Source of the DNA: Planctomycetota bacterium
GTDB lineage: Bacteria > Planctomycetota > JAJSAM01 > JAJVHW01
DNA length: 64,000 bases
Direction: 5' to 3'
Assembly (NCBI GenBank): GCA_021776825.1
Contig: JAJFFG010000064.1
Coordinates: 1-64,000, forward strand
Part shown: positions 50,689-58,918 of the stretch, one piece after another
Position numbering within the stretch: position 1 is the first letter of the stretch
Layout: every line of letters begins with the position of its first letter
The notes under the pieces: generated by a model
Told to the model about the DNA's origin: nothing
The model's database searches: none
The model's input: the letters and a program-made list of their open reading frames with translations, nothing else
Position numbers and translations under genes: made by a program

Positions 50689-51948
50689 CTACTTCCCCGT
50701 CCGGAAACGGAACGTCCGTTCGTCCGCCTTGCGCCGATACGAGTACGCGACCGTCGCCCAGTACGTCATGCGCGGCTTCAGGTGTTCGAGCGGCAGCAGA
50801 CAGATGCTCTTGAAGTTCGTCGGCTTCTCGGCGTTGGCGGGCTTCTCGGGCCAGGACAACTTGAACGGCACCTCCGCGCCCTCGGGTCCGCCGATCCGCA
50901 GCTCGGCGGTCACGTCCGTGATCTTCGACGTCTCGAACGTCAGCGTGATCGGGAACCCAGCGCTGGTGATCGAGCGCCCGCTGCCGAAGATCTCGGGGTG
51001 CGGGACCGGCCGCTCGTGGCTCATGCGACGCGGCACGTCGTGCACGCCCGGCGCGGGAACGATGACCGGCCACGTCCAGGGGCGCTTCTCACGTCCGTTG
51101 GTTCCGTCGAGCGTGGCGCGCCTCTTCCCCTCGCCGAGGCCGACACGGCGCGTGTGCGGGTGGAACAGCATCAGCCGATGATAGAAGGAACTGTGGCAGA
51201 ACTGGATCTCGAGCGAGAGCGGAGCCGGTCCGACGCTGCCGTGCCGGCCGGCCTTCGCACCGGCCTCGGTGTAGAGCTCGACGCCCTCGATCTCCGTGTG
51301 AGTGACTCCGTGGACGTCCATGTAGCGCGAGTGGGCCATGCACCCCTCGGACAGCTCCAGGTCCAGCCGCACGGGGGGCAGCCCGGTCCGCAATCGCAGG
51401 CGATTCCAGTTCTGGAGACCGATGCGGAGGCTCTTCTTCACCTCCTTGGTCTTCAGCCGGCCGCCCTTCGTGCTGCCGAAGTTGACGTCCGGGAACGTCG
51501 GGTACTCGGGGCGGTAGTGCACCCACGCGCCGTCCGCCGAGAAGTGCAGGAACACCTCCCACTCGTCGAGCATGATCGACGACTCGATGGGCACGACGTA
51601 GCGGTAGACCTTCGAGTCGATTACCCACGCGTCGATGCCGACGTCGCCGCAGAGCCCGTTCCCGTCGACGTCGAAGAACAGCATCTTCTTGTCGCCGAGC
51701 TTCGCGGCGTACGCGACCGGCTTCTCGGCCGCGGTCGCCCCGCGCGGCAGCTCGTAGAGGCTCGCCCGCTCCATCTTCGGTAGGGCCTTCTTCAGCCGGA
51801 CCTTCTTGGGGTAGTCCTTCGCGGGGTTCTTCTGTGTGGAGTCATCCTGAGCACCGGCGCGTGGCGCGACGGCCGCTCCCGCCAACAGCAACGCCGTCAT
51901 CACGGCGAGGGCCCTCGACCATGCCCCAGGCGGTCCTCTTTGATCCAT
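50689..51948 (-). CDS. Secreted CAP-like (SCP/PR-1) domain protein
   Basis: About 419 residues from an ATG at 51948 that gives a signal peptide (ALAVMTALLLAGAAVAPRAGA). The central part follows the CAP pattern: RLRTGLPPVRLDLELSEGCM then AHSRYMDVHGVTHTE, with candidate metal His residues, and FYHRLMLFHPHTRRVGLGEG. A final Ig-like domain (FPITLTFETSKITDVTAEL; FRFRTGK) follows. A segment FFDVDGNGLCGDVGIDAWV near the N-terminus looks like a calcium-binding beta module. CAP proteins are extracellular and act in lipid binding or proteolysis; the precise role is unknown. Confidence 0.82.
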   Translation of the reverse strand: MDQRGPPGAWSRALAVMTALLLAGAAVAPRAGAQDDSTQKNPAKDYPKKVRLKKALPKMERASLYELPRGATAAEKPVAYAAKLGDKKMLFFDVDGNGLCGDVGIDAWVIDSKVYRYVVPIESSIMLDEWEVFLHFSADGAWVHYRPEYPTFPDVNFGSTKGGRLKTKEVKKSLRIGLQNWNRLRLRTGLPPVRLDLELSEGCMAHSRYMDVHGVTHTEIEGVELYTEAGAKAGRHGSVGPAPLSLEIQFCHSSFYHRLMLFHPHTRRVGLGEGKRRATLDGTNGREKRPWTWPVIVPAPGVHDVPRRMSHERPVPHPEIFGSGRSITSAGFPITLTFETSKITDVTAELRIGGPEGAEVPFKLSWPEKPANAEKPTNFKSICLLPLEHLKPRMTYWATVAYSYRRKADERTFRFRTGK

Positions 51949-52036
51949 GACCGAAAGCGTAGCGGCCCGCGCAGAGCCCGGCCACGGGCACGTGTGCCGC
52001 CTACCGCAACGGCCGAGCGGCGCGTACCGTGGCGGC

Positions 52037-52438
52037 ATGACCGACCCGCCCCGGCCCACTGAGAGCTCTCGCGGCCCGCGCTTCGTCGTGATCGCGCTCG
52101 TCGCCGGAGTCGCGCTCTGGTGCGGCGTCCAGTTGGTCTTCGGCACCGAGAACTTCGGGGACTCGGTCAACTGGGTGTACTTCGCGCTGCTGGCCGTCGT
52201 CGCCGGCGCGCTGGGCTGGTTGGCACGGCTCACGACCGCCGGGTCGTTGCTCCTGGCGCTCTCGCTCTGGAGCGCGCAGGTGCCGGCGTACCTGCTCTAC
52301 CCGAACCCCGATGGCGAGCTGGGGAACCTGTTCCCGATCGCAATCTTCCTGTTGCTTGTTCTGACGTCGCCCGTGCTTGCGGTGACCGCCGTCGCGGGGC
52401 GGCTGGCGCGTCGACGGATCCGGGACCCGTCGACGTAG
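52037..52438 (+). CDS. Four-helix membrane protein of unknown function
   Basis: A 133-residue integral membrane protein with a short Pro/Ser-rich cytoplasmic start and four hydrophobic spans (VVIALVAGVALWCGVQLVF; WVYFALLAVVAGALGWLAR; SLLLALSLWSAQVPAYLL; IAIFLLLVLTSPVLAVTAVA) and a basic tail. It diverges from the CAP-like gene. An inverted repeat follows immediately after the stop (52447-52543). No family is recognised. Confidence 0.72.
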   Translation: MTDPPRPTESSRGPRFVVIALVAGVALWCGVQLVFGTENFGDSVNWVYFALLAVVAGALGWLARLTTAGSLLLALSLWSAQVPAYLLYPNPDGELGNLFPIAIFLLLVLTSPVLAVTAVAGRLARRRIRDPST

Positions 52439-52446
52439 CCCGGATC

Positions 52447-52543
52447 GTTCACGAGGGCGTCGCGGGATCGCGGCGAGACCGAGGAATGGCGTGGGTGCAC
52501 GCCGTGACGTTTCGCGCCCGCCAGGCGTGGCGTCCTCGTGAAC
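52447..52543. repeat. Dispersed inverted repeat copy A
   Basis: Left arm 52447-52466 (GTTCACGAGGGCGTCGCGGG) and right arm 52524-52543 pair over about 18 positions if G-U pairs are allowed, with a loop of 57 bases. The first ten base pairs are perfect. Wobble-compensated arms suggest an RNA stem. It follows the membrane-protein stop by eight bases and could terminate transcription, but near-identical right arms at 36864 and 136 (inverted) mark it as a dispersed family. Confidence 0.6.
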
Positions 52544-52629
52544 AATGCGGGCTGGCCACGGGCGGCGCTTGTCCCGCCTCCAGTCCGGGACGTACGCTCT
52601 GTCTCTCGACTTGCACGGAGGGCACGCGT

Positions 52630-53169
52630 ATGTGGCGACGATGGACACTGGCGCTGGTTGCGGTCGCGCTGGGCGCACTGACACTCACTCAACTACGCGC
52701 GGCGACCGCGCTCGCAGAGGATGACGCGAAGGACCTCGAGAAGGCCGTGACGCACGTCATGACCACGCTACGGAAGAACAAGAAGGGCCTGCGCATCGGC
52801 ATGACGAACGCTCAAGCGGCACGTGCCGCCAAGGGAGCTGCCATGCAGTCCGGCGAGTACGTGATTCCTCTCGCAGCAACCGTGTACGCACCCCCGGGCG
52901 AATGGCATGGCGTTCTGACGTTCTTCGTCGACAGCGACGAGCCGCGTGCGGCGTTGGACACGCTGGACGTCGCTCTACTCTGCGAGTCGTATGACAAGGC
53001 CGCGATGGGACGGACCATCGCGCGCGTCGGACGCAAGCTCGGGCTGAAGCTCGAGAACGACGAAGACGAGCCACTCACGTACATGGATGCAGAATCGACC
53101 GGCAACGATCTCTGGATCTCGCTCGGCGACGGCGTGATCTACCTCTCCGTCAACATGCCGTTCGAGTGA
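52630..53169 (+). CDS. Exported protein of unknown function
   Basis: A 179-residue protein with a signal peptide (RRWTLALVAVALGALTLTQL) and GGAGGG upstream of the ATG. The mature part has an alpha hairpin (DAKDLEKAVTHVMTTLRKN) followed by alternating strands and helices (YVIPLAATVYAPPGEWHGVL; SDEPRAALDTLDVALLCESY; DLWISLGDGVIYLSVNM). The general look is a small alpha/beta periplasmic domain. No family recognised. It is followed 69 bases later by the NosD-like gene on the same strand. Confidence 0.75.
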   Translation: MWRRWTLALVAVALGALTLTQLRAATALAEDDAKDLEKAVTHVMTTLRKNKKGLRIGMTNAQAARAAKGAAMQSGEYVIPLAATVYAPPGEWHGVLTFFVDSDEPRAALDTLDVALLCESYDKAAMGRTIARVGRKLGLKLENDEDEPLTYMDAESTGNDLWISLGDGVIYLSVNMPFE

Positions 53170-53238
53170 TCGCGCGCTGACCGTCTTCCTGTGTTGACCA
53201 CCCCTGCTACCGTGACGTCGGGGTCGGGAGGTGCGCAT

Positions 53239-54630
53239 ATGTGGTCAGTTCGGAAGCGTGTTGTGGCGACGGTGGCGGTTCTGACGCTTACGGCGTCTTC
53301 GGCTGCGGCCGACACCCTGCGAGTGCCCCGGCAGTTCGACACCATCGGTGAGGCGCTGGCCGTCGCAGCGACCGGCGATCGCGTTCTGGTGGCCCCCGGC
53401 ACGTATCGCGAGAACGTGGTCGTCGATCTCGACGGCGTCGAACTCGTGGGGCGCAACGCTGTCTGGGACGGGACGGTCGACGGCATCCTGGGCGCGTGCG
53501 TCGTCGTGAACGGCGACGCCAACCTGATCCAGGGCTTCACGTTCCGGAACTGCACGACCGGTGCGCACACCCGTGGCGACGGGAACTCGGTCTCCCGCTG
53601 TCGCGCGCGGAACGCCGTCGAGAACGGCTTCCGCATGGACGGTGGGGAGGTCGGCCCGGCGGAGGCGAACGGCGCGACGATCGATCGATGCGAGACGTCG
53701 AGCACGCGCAATGCGGGCATCTTCGTCCACGGCAACGCCGTTCGCGTCGCGAAGTGCAACGTGCGTCGCTCTGGCGGCAACGGCATCGAGATCGACGGCG
53801 ACGGCTTCGTCGCGGATCGCAATCGCATCGCGAACGTCGCCGGTGCAGGCGTGGATCTCGACGGCGACGACGCCACGCTGTCGCGGAATCAGATCCGCAA
53901 TGTCGCGTCCGACGGCATCCGTGTGAGCGGGTCGGGAGCGACGGTCAGCCGCAACCGAGTCGTCAACGGCGGCGCGACCGGACTGCTGCTCGTGGGCGAC
54001 GTCTCGACCGCGATCGCGAACCGCGTCAACGTCGTCGTGGACGCCGGGATCAGCGCGACGGGCCAGGAGTTACAGATCGGCGACAACCGCATCGTCGATG
54101 TGCTGGCCGGAGACGGCATCGTCCTGCAGGAGTCGGTCGACGACTCGGGCTGCGTCGTGACCGGGAACCGCGTCATGGACGTCTCCGGCTCCGGGATCCT
54201 CCTCGAGATGGTCGGCGGTCTCGCGTCGCGCAACGTCGTGTCCGGTGTCGGCTTCGAGTGCGGGATCGGCATCTCGGTCGTCGGCGCGACGAACGTCATC
54301 ACGGATTGCCTGACCGACGACCTCCACGGTGTCGGGTTCCTCGTCGCCGGGGACGGCAACCAGCTCTTCGACTGCGTCGCGCGGGGCTGCTCGCAGGACG
54401 GCTTCTCGGTTCTCTCCGGCAACGCGAACCTGCTCGAACGCTGCACGGCCAGTGGCTGTGAGGCCCAGGGCCTCTCGAACTTCGCGACGCTCACCACCGT
54501 GCGGGAGTCGCGCTTCACGAAGAACCGCCTGGATGTCGCGAGCGAGACGGAGTTCGACTCCTTCTTCGGGACCCTGAGCCAGGGAGGGCCGGGCGCGCCA
54601 GTCGAGATCTTCAACTGCTTCGTGAGGTAG
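53239..54630 (+). CDS. Secreted NosD-like parallel beta-helix protein
   Basis: About 463 residues from the ATG at 53239, which follows GGGAGG and opens a signal peptide (VVATVAVLTLTASSAAA). The opening TLRVPRQFDTIGEALAVAAT is typical of DUF1565/NosD-like proteins. The body is a regular run of PbH1 coils of about 22 residues with G-N-R turns (VADRNRIANVAGAGVDLDG, LSRNQIRNVASDGIRVSG, VTGNRVMDVSGSGILLE). Probably binds or cleaves extracellular polysaccharide. No catalytic residues are assigned. Confidence 0.87.
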   Translation: MWSVRKRVVATVAVLTLTASSAAADTLRVPRQFDTIGEALAVAATGDRVLVAPGTYRENVVVDLDGVELVGRNAVWDGTVDGILGACVVVNGDANLIQGFTFRNCTTGAHTRGDGNSVSRCRARNAVENGFRMDGGEVGPAEANGATIDRCETSSTRNAGIFVHGNAVRVAKCNVRRSGGNGIEIDGDGFVADRNRIANVAGAGVDLDGDDATLSRNQIRNVASDGIRVSGSGATVSRNRVVNGGATGLLLVGDVSTAIANRVNVVVDAGISATGQELQIGDNRIVDVLAGDGIVLQESVDDSGCVVTGNRVMDVSGSGILLEMVGGLASRNVVSGVGFECGIGISVVGATNVITDCLTDDLHGVGFLVAGDGNQLFDCVARGCSQDGFSVLSGNANLLERCTASGCEAQGLSNFATLTTVRESRFTKNRLDVASETEFDSFFGTLSQGGPGAPVEIFNCFVR

Positions 54631-54659
54631 CGACGCGGTGCCGTAGCGATACTGGATCG

Positions 54660-55235
54660 GTGAGCAAGCACCGACCGCGCCGCCCTGCCGAGGCGTTCCC
54701 GACGCTGCGCGAGGCGCTCGACCTGCGTCGGGCGACGCGATCGGAGTGGATGGTGACTGCCGCCGTGGCGGCTGCGGTCACCGTGATCGGTGCCGGCGGG
54801 ACGCAGACCACGTTCTTCCTCTGGGCGTTCGGGACCCTGATCGTGGGGCTCACCTGCGCTGTCCTGTTCGTCGTCAAGCGCGAGAGTCGACAGGGATCGA
54901 GCGCGCGCGGCGCTCTCGTCGTCGGACTCGGCTGCGTCGCGGCGTTCTTCGCCGCTGCGCCTCTGCACCGCGTGTTCGTGAACGAGAGCCGCTCGCGCGG
55001 CAACGCGATCGCCGTTGCGCTGAACGCCCACGCGGCGCGAGAGGGCCTGTTCCCCGCGTCGCTCGACGAGCTCGTTCCGCGCGATCTGGACGAGGTTCCG
55101 GAGACGGCGGCTGGGTGGTTCGCCCACGAGCCCTTCGGCTACTGGCCGAGTGGCGGTGACTTCCGCCTGTTCTTCCGCAGCGACTTCTCGCGTTGCGAGC
55201 GCACCTCCGCGACACCGTGGCAGTGGTGGGATTGA
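54660..55235 (+). CDS. Two-span membrane protein with pilin-like end
   Basis: A 191-residue protein from GTG 54660. It has two hydrophobic helices (VTAAVAAAVTVIGAGG; FFLWAFGTLIVGLTCAVLFV) and a third after a basic loop (GALVVGLGCVAAFFAAAPL), then a C-terminal domain AIAVALNAHAAREGLFPASL and SGGDFRLFFRSDF, similar to the globular end of type II secretion pseudopilins. It follows the NosD-like gene by 29 bases. Function not known. Confidence 0.7.
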   Translation: MSKHRPRRPAEAFPTLREALDLRRATRSEWMVTAAVAAAVTVIGAGGTQTTFFLWAFGTLIVGLTCAVLFVVKRESRQGSSARGALVVGLGCVAAFFAAAPLHRVFVNESRSRGNAIAVALNAHAAREGLFPASLDELVPRDLDEVPETAAGWFAHEPFGYWPSGGDFRLFFRSDFSRCERTSATPWQWWD

Positions 55236-55299
55236 GCCTGGAACGGCCGTTCCGAACGATCGCGCCGACCGAACCGGCTCCTCGGACGTTTGATTCCAT

Positions 55300-55548
55300 A
55301 TGAGGCACTCACTCCTGACCACCCTTGCGCTGGCTCTGCTACTCGGCGCGAGTCGCCGCGAGGACGTGCTGCCGATCGTCGGGACCGCGCTCGCCGACGA
55401 TCAGCTCCACGTCCGGGCCGACGCCACCGCCGTCCTTCTGGACTACTGGATTGGCGTGTTCATGACTGGCGGCTTGGAGTCGCAGATGCTCCAGGCCGGC
55501 GAGTGGTGGGACGCGCGCCAATCTCCAAGCCCTGCCCCAACTAAGTAA
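55300..55548 (+). CDS. Short hypothetical protein, doubtful
   Basis: An 82-codon frame with a signal-like N-terminus (HSLLTTLALALLLGAS) and a second hydrophobic stretch around residue 50 (LLDYWIGVFMTG). The middle part (REDVLPIVGTALADDQLHV) resembles half a HEAT repeat, so it could be a remnant of a secreted HEAT gene. No good ribosome binding site precedes the ATG. It is kept because composition is plausible, with low confidence. Confidence 0.4.
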   Translation: MRHSLLTTLALALLLGASRREDVLPIVGTALADDQLHVRADATAVLLDYWIGVFMTGGLESQMLQAGEWWDARQSPSPAPTK

Positions 55549-55636
55549 CCGGCAGCCTCAACTCTCTCGCGAGCCGCGACCCCTGCGCCGCCCGCCGGTC
55601 AGACCTTCCCCGCGCGCGGCTGGTACGCTGCGCGGC

Positions 55637-56389
55637 ATGAGCATCGAGACCGACTGGCAGCTGATCCGCAACCGGTTCCACACGTACGGCAACCCGATCA
55701 GTGTCGCCAAGATGGAGCGGGCTCTCGATCTGCTCGTGTTGCCTCGCGGTGCACGCGTCCTGGACGTCGGCTGCGGCAAGGGTGAGCTCCTGATCCGGCT
55801 CGTCGAACGCTTCGGAGCCGCCGCGGTCGGGATCGATCCGTCGACCGTGCTCTCGATGGCCCGCGCGAACGCCGCGGCGCGCATCCCCGACGCCGACGTC
55901 ACGTGGCACTCCGCGAAGCGCGACGACGTCCCGCTCGAACCGGGAAGCTTCGATCTGACGGCGTGCATCGGCTCGCTCCACGCGTTCGGGGAACTCGACG
56001 ACGCGCTGACCGCGTTGGTCGCGCTGACACGTCCCGGCGGATACGTGCTCGTGGCCGATGGCGTCCGGCTGCAGACACCGCCACCCGAGTACCTGGCGGC
56101 CATCGGAGCCGACGACACGGAGTTGCCGCGCGACAACGCCCAGAACATCGCTGCGGGTCGTGCGCACGGACTGCGCGCGCTCTGGACCGCGCTCAGCTCA
56201 CGCGACGAGTGGGATGAGTTCGAGTGGCTCTACATGTATGCGATGGAGCGTCACGCCGAGGAGCACGGCCTGACGCCGGAGCAGGAGGAGCAGCTGGTGG
56301 CGACGCGGGAGTTCCAGGACGCACAACAGCGCTGGGGCCGCGACACGATGGGGTTCGGGCTCTACCTGTTCCAAGTGCCCGCGGGCTAG
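55637..56389 (+). CDS. SAM-dependent class I methyltransferase
   Basis: A 250-residue methyltransferase. Motif I is ARVLDVGCGKGELLIRLVE, the acidic loop is AVGIDPSTVLSMARANAA, and the substrate-side motif is DLTACIGSLHAFGELDDAL followed by LTRPGGYVLVADGV. A C-terminal helical extension (EEHGLTPEQEEQLVATREFQ) matches the UbiE/YcgJ group, where small-molecule substrates are usual. It converges with the next gene, whose stop overlaps by four bases. Confidence 0.9.
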   Translation: MSIETDWQLIRNRFHTYGNPISVAKMERALDLLVLPRGARVLDVGCGKGELLIRLVERFGAAAVGIDPSTVLSMARANAAARIPDADVTWHSAKRDDVPLEPGSFDLTACIGSLHAFGELDDALTALVALTRPGGYVLVADGVRLQTPPPEYLAAIGADDTELPRDNAQNIAAGRAHGLRALWTALSSRDEWDEFEWLYMYAMERHAEEHGLTPEQEEQLVATREFQDAQQRWGRDTMGFGLYLFQVPAG

Positions 56390-57066
56390 TCGGACGGTGA
56401 GCGCCTCGCTCGACGGAACTCGCGCGCGATGAGGACGCATCCGACGACGACCATCGTCCCGAGAATCGAGACCGCGAACCACGTCCCGTCGAGCGAGGTG
56501 CCACTCTCGGTCGTGAGCGTGTGGAACATCGCGTAGCCAAACCCACCGAAGAGCGCTGCTCCGATCGCGCACGTGGCGACCAAGAGACGCCGGCCGAGCG
56601 GGAGAGGCTCGGGCGGCGTTGCGTTCTCCAAGTTGTCCAGCCCGCGATCCAGTTTGCCTCGCACACGGCCGGCGGGTCGCGACAGGCGGCGGGTCGCGGC
56701 GTCGAGCGGCGCACCGATGCGCCGCATGAACCGCGCGAACCAGCCGCCCCGGTAGCCCAAGTCACTCCAACGGACCCCGCGCTCTTCGAGCCGCAGCAGC
56801 CCCTCCGTCGTCCGGATTCCCGACGCGACGATCAGGTCCCGCCAGTCGTCGTCCATGTTCCGAGAGAGCGCATCGAGATCGGACCCTGAGAGGAGGAGCG
56901 CCGCGTGGTGGACCTCCTCGGCGCCGATCCTTCCGCCGTACCCGTACCAGCTCTGCAGCAGGTCGCGCGCGATCGCGAGGTCCTCGCCGTTGAACAGCGC
57001 CGCGACATGGATCTCGACCGAGCGATGGAGCGTTCGGGAGGCGGGGGGCGTTGAGGCGTCCGGCAT
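56386..57066 (-). CDS. Membrane protein with N-terminal helical domain
   Basis: A 226-residue protein. The N-terminal 150 residues are soluble and helical (EDLAIARDLLQSWYGYGG; SGSDLDALSRNMDDDWRDLI; VASGIRTTEGLLRLEERGV), then a basic linker and two transmembrane helices (LLVATCAIGAALFGGFGYA; WFAVSILGTMVVVGCVLIA). No family is recognised. The DWRDLIVASG stretch resembles calculations of a ligand-binding helix bundle only loosely. Convergent with the methyltransferase. Confidence 0.68.
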   Translation of the reverse strand: MPDASTPPASRTLHRSVEIHVAALFNGEDLAIARDLLQSWYGYGGRIGAEEVHHAALLLSGSDLDALSRNMDDDWRDLIVASGIRTTEGLLRLEERGVRWSDLGYRGGWFARFMRRIGAPLDAATRRLSRPAGRVRGKLDRGLDNLENATPPEPLPLGRRLLVATCAIGAALFGGFGYAMFHTLTTESGTSLDGTWFAVSILGTMVVVGCVLIAREFRRARRSPSD

Positions 57067-57148
57067 GTCGAGAGCTGCGAGCGTAGCGTCCGTCGCCGCG
57101 GCCGCGAACCGGCGTGCGACCGCCCAACCAGAGTTCAGTCGATGCGGG

Positions 57149-57403
57149 TTAGGGATCGTGCGGCCGCGGCCCCTCCGCCTTGGCGTAGACGCGGAGCAGG
57201 CCGCACTTCGGGCAGCGCCACGCGCGGACCGGGATCATGCGCGCCTTCTCGATGACGGTGCCGCTGCTGATCCCGAAGAACTTAGCCTCCTTCGGCGTGC
57301 CTGGGTGCCAATGCGTCTCGACCACGGCGCCGTACGTTGCGTCCGGGATGAACCCGAACTCCATCTTCTCGTTGCAGTCGGGACAGCTCGGGTCGAACGG
57401 CAT
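57149..57403 (-). CDS. Small zinc-ribbon protein (DUF6487-like)
   Basis: An 84-residue protein with two Cys pairs: CPDCNEKMEFGF at the N-terminus and AWRCPKCGLLRVYA at the C-terminus, forming a probable zinc ribbon, with hydrophobic strands between (YGAVVETHWHPGTPKEAKFF). This matches the small PF20097/DUF6487-type zinc proteins. GGAGGT precedes the ATG. It marks the left edge of the hairpin-rich region starting after 57403. Confidence 0.82.
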   Translation of the reverse strand: MPFDPSCPDCNEKMEFGFIPDATYGAVVETHWHPGTPKEAKFFGISSGTVIEKARMIPVRAWRCPKCGLLRVYAKAEGPRPHDP

Positions 57404-57480
57404 GGTGGCACCTCCGCGCCGTCGTCGCGGCGCAAGCGAGACCCTACAGCGGCGGCAGGCCCGCCATCGAGTCTGTCGAG

Positions 57481-57534
57481 ATACGGAACCCGGTCCGATT
57501 CCTCGGCTCCGAAGAATCGGACCGGGTTCCGTAT
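57481..57534. repeat. Perfect 21-bp inverted repeat (hairpin)
   Basis: Arm 57481-57501 (ATACGGAACCCGGTCCGATT plus C) is exactly complementary to 57514-57534, with a 12-base loop. A 21-bp perfect hairpin is exceptional for this window. It lies between the DUF6487-like gene and the accessory module; no T-run follows, so a simple terminator is not the best explanation. Its core (ATACGG.ACC.GGTCC) resembles the arm of the element at 506-604 (ATACCGTCCCAGGGTC). Confidence 0.75.
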
Positions 57535-57539
57535 TGCGC

Positions 57540-57624
57540 GTGCCGTCGCCCGGAGCGCCCGGGCGATCCGCCGCCGGCGGACCCGCGAAGCGGGCCAGCG
57601 GGATGGGGCCGGGCCCGACGGCAC
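57540..57624. ncRNA. Candidate multibranched structured RNA/DNA element
   Basis: An outer stem (57540-57548 with 57616-57624, GTGCCGTCG) encloses three consecutive hairpins: 57546-57566 (8-bp stem TCGCCCGG, loop AGCGC), 57567-57581 (6-bp stem TCCGCC, loop GCC) and 57582-57594 (5-bp stem CCCGC, loop GAA). Part of the outer stem competes with the first inner hairpin. Nested hairpins of this regularity in a non-coding gap suggest a folded RNA or a recombination element; GC-richness inflates chance pairing, so this is a candidate only. Confidence 0.4.
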
Positions 57625-57641
57625 AACGACCGTACGCCCGT

Positions 57642-57659
57642 CGCCGCCGCGCGGCGGCG
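57642..57659. repeat. 18-bp perfect palindrome
   Basis: CGCCGCCGC followed directly by its reverse complement GCGGCGGCG. Together with CCCCC/GGGGG (57663-57667, 57678-57682) and GACCG/CGGTC hairpins near 57707-57719 it continues the hairpin-rich stretch up to the next gene's end at 57740. The rest of the 336-base gap holds no gene that I can support. Confidence 0.55.
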
Positions 57660-57739
57660 CAACCCCCTCGACTAACCGGGGGCTAGAAGTAGTGCCCGGG
57701 ACTTGAGACCGTGTCGGTCGGCACGCGCAACGGACGCGT

Positions 57740-58171
57740 CTACGAAACTGGGTCTTCCGCGGGCTCAGGTGCGATGACGACGCGCATCTGCTCGGCAAGT
57801 TTGGTGCGCGCGGCGTCGCGCTGCCCCGGCTTCTTCACCTTGAATGGCTTGTCCGACGTATCGGAGGCGCGATGGAGTCGGACCTCAGCGTGAGCCTCGT
57901 TCTCTTCGAGCGGGTCGTCATGCGGCGTCCAACGGTACTCATGCTGCCCCATCTTCCACGGGCCCGGCGCATCGCCCGCTCTCAGCGCGGCGGTGCCCGT
58001 CCACGTCGGGTCGACCGCGCGAGGGCTCGCCTCGCCGGCGTACTCGCGGTTGAAAGAAGGGCACGGAAGCGAGATGGACCCAGGAACAACTCGGTCGCCG
58101 TCGACTGCCTTCGCGATGAGGCCATGAAAGAGCGTCTCGTCAGCCGGGATCGCCTTCTCGCGTTCGCGCAT
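57740..58171 (-). CDS. Unknown accessory-module protein C
   Basis: A 143-residue protein without signal peptide: EREKAIPADETLFHGLIAKA at the start, then SLPCPSFNREYAGEASPRAV, and an acidic segment before AHAEVRLHRASDTSDKPF. It starts six bases after the stop of module protein B. I recall similar short uncharacterised proteins that begin with a D-x-T-L-x-R/H-x-I phrase and occur in accessory clusters, but I cannot verify this. Base composition looks less GC-rich than flanking genes. Function unknown. Confidence 0.6.
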   Translation of the reverse strand: MREREKAIPADETLFHGLIAKAVDGDRVVPGSISLPCPSFNREYAGEASPRAVDPTWTGTAALRAGDAPGPWKMGQHEYRWTPHDDPLEENEAHAEVRLHRASDTSDKPFKVKKPGQRDAARTKLAEQMRVVIAPEPAEDPVS

Positions 58172-58177
58172 CGGTCG

Positions 58178-58918
58178 CTACGCCGCGAAGCGGATGAGAG
58201 CGAGCACCGTGACGCGAACGCCCTCGGAGTCGACAGATTGCTCAGCATCCAGCATGTCGCAAACACGGTAGTCGCTGATTCCCCGATCAGCAATGGACGT
58301 GGCCACGTCTCCGTCTTCACCGACAATCACGGTGGCGTATCGTGCGGATGCTCCACCGGGCAATCGCTCGTCGCTGAGCATGTACAGAGACACGTCTCCG
58401 TCGTCGCTTGCGACGACGCGATCGACCCCTCCTCCGAGGCCTCGGATGAGTGCGACCAACTCAGCGGCTCGGTCCAATACGACCTTCGTGACTCCTCCGC
58501 TGCGGAGCAGGTCCTGCAACTCGGCGACGGCATCGGCCGAATCATCTGCGCGCGAGGGTGCGCCGGTGAACGGCACCAGGCCTCCTAGGTGCGCGAGGTA
58601 CGAGACGTCGTACGCGTAGTCGTCCCCAAGCACGAAGTCGACGTTCGTGGCAAAGGAAGTGAACGCCCACTGAGAGGCAACGAGATTCGTGAGGGCCGGG
58701 GGCATAGCGTCGCCGACTTCGATCTCGGCATCATGCGAGGCAATGATCGAATCGCGGGGATCGCGTGGCGGCTGCACGGCCCGGGGACGCTTGAGCACGC
58801 CCGCGTCTGAATCGGAGAAGTGCACGTGGGAGAGAACGCGACGGCGTTGCCGTCGCGACTCCTCATTGAGGCGGGTCTGGAGGCGATTGCGGTGCTTACT
58901 CGGACTCTTCGGCGCCAT
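58178..58918 (-). CDS. Unknown accessory-module protein B
   Basis: About 246 residues. A very basic N-terminal stretch (KHRNRLQTRLNEESRRQRRR) precedes a globular part with LTNLVASQWAFTSFATNVDF, DDYAYDVSYLAHLGGLVPF and a C-terminal beta-rich segment (VDRVVASDDGDVSLYMLSDE; YATVIVGEDGDVATSIADRG). ATGs at 58948, 58924 and 58918 are available; the last gives the shortest overlap (23 bases) with gene A. No known family is recognised. It may sense or bind something through the C-terminal sheet. Confidence 0.6.
   Translation of the reverse strand: MAPKSPSKHRNRLQTRLNEESRRQRRRVLSHVHFSDSDAGVLKRPRAVQPPRDPRDSIIASHDAEIEVGDAMPPALTNLVASQWAFTSFATNVDFVLGDDYAYDVSYLAHLGGLVPFTGAPSRADDSADAVAELQDLLRSGGVTKVVLDRAAELVALIRGLGGGVDRVVASDDGDVSLYMLSDERLPGGASARYATVIVGEDGDVATSIADRGISDYRVCDMLDAEQSVDSEGVRVTVLALIRFAA

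Noticed and set aside
57235-57798. Open frames through the hairpin-rich block
   Set aside because: They translate inverted repeats on both strands with no consistent protein character and no ribosome binding sites.
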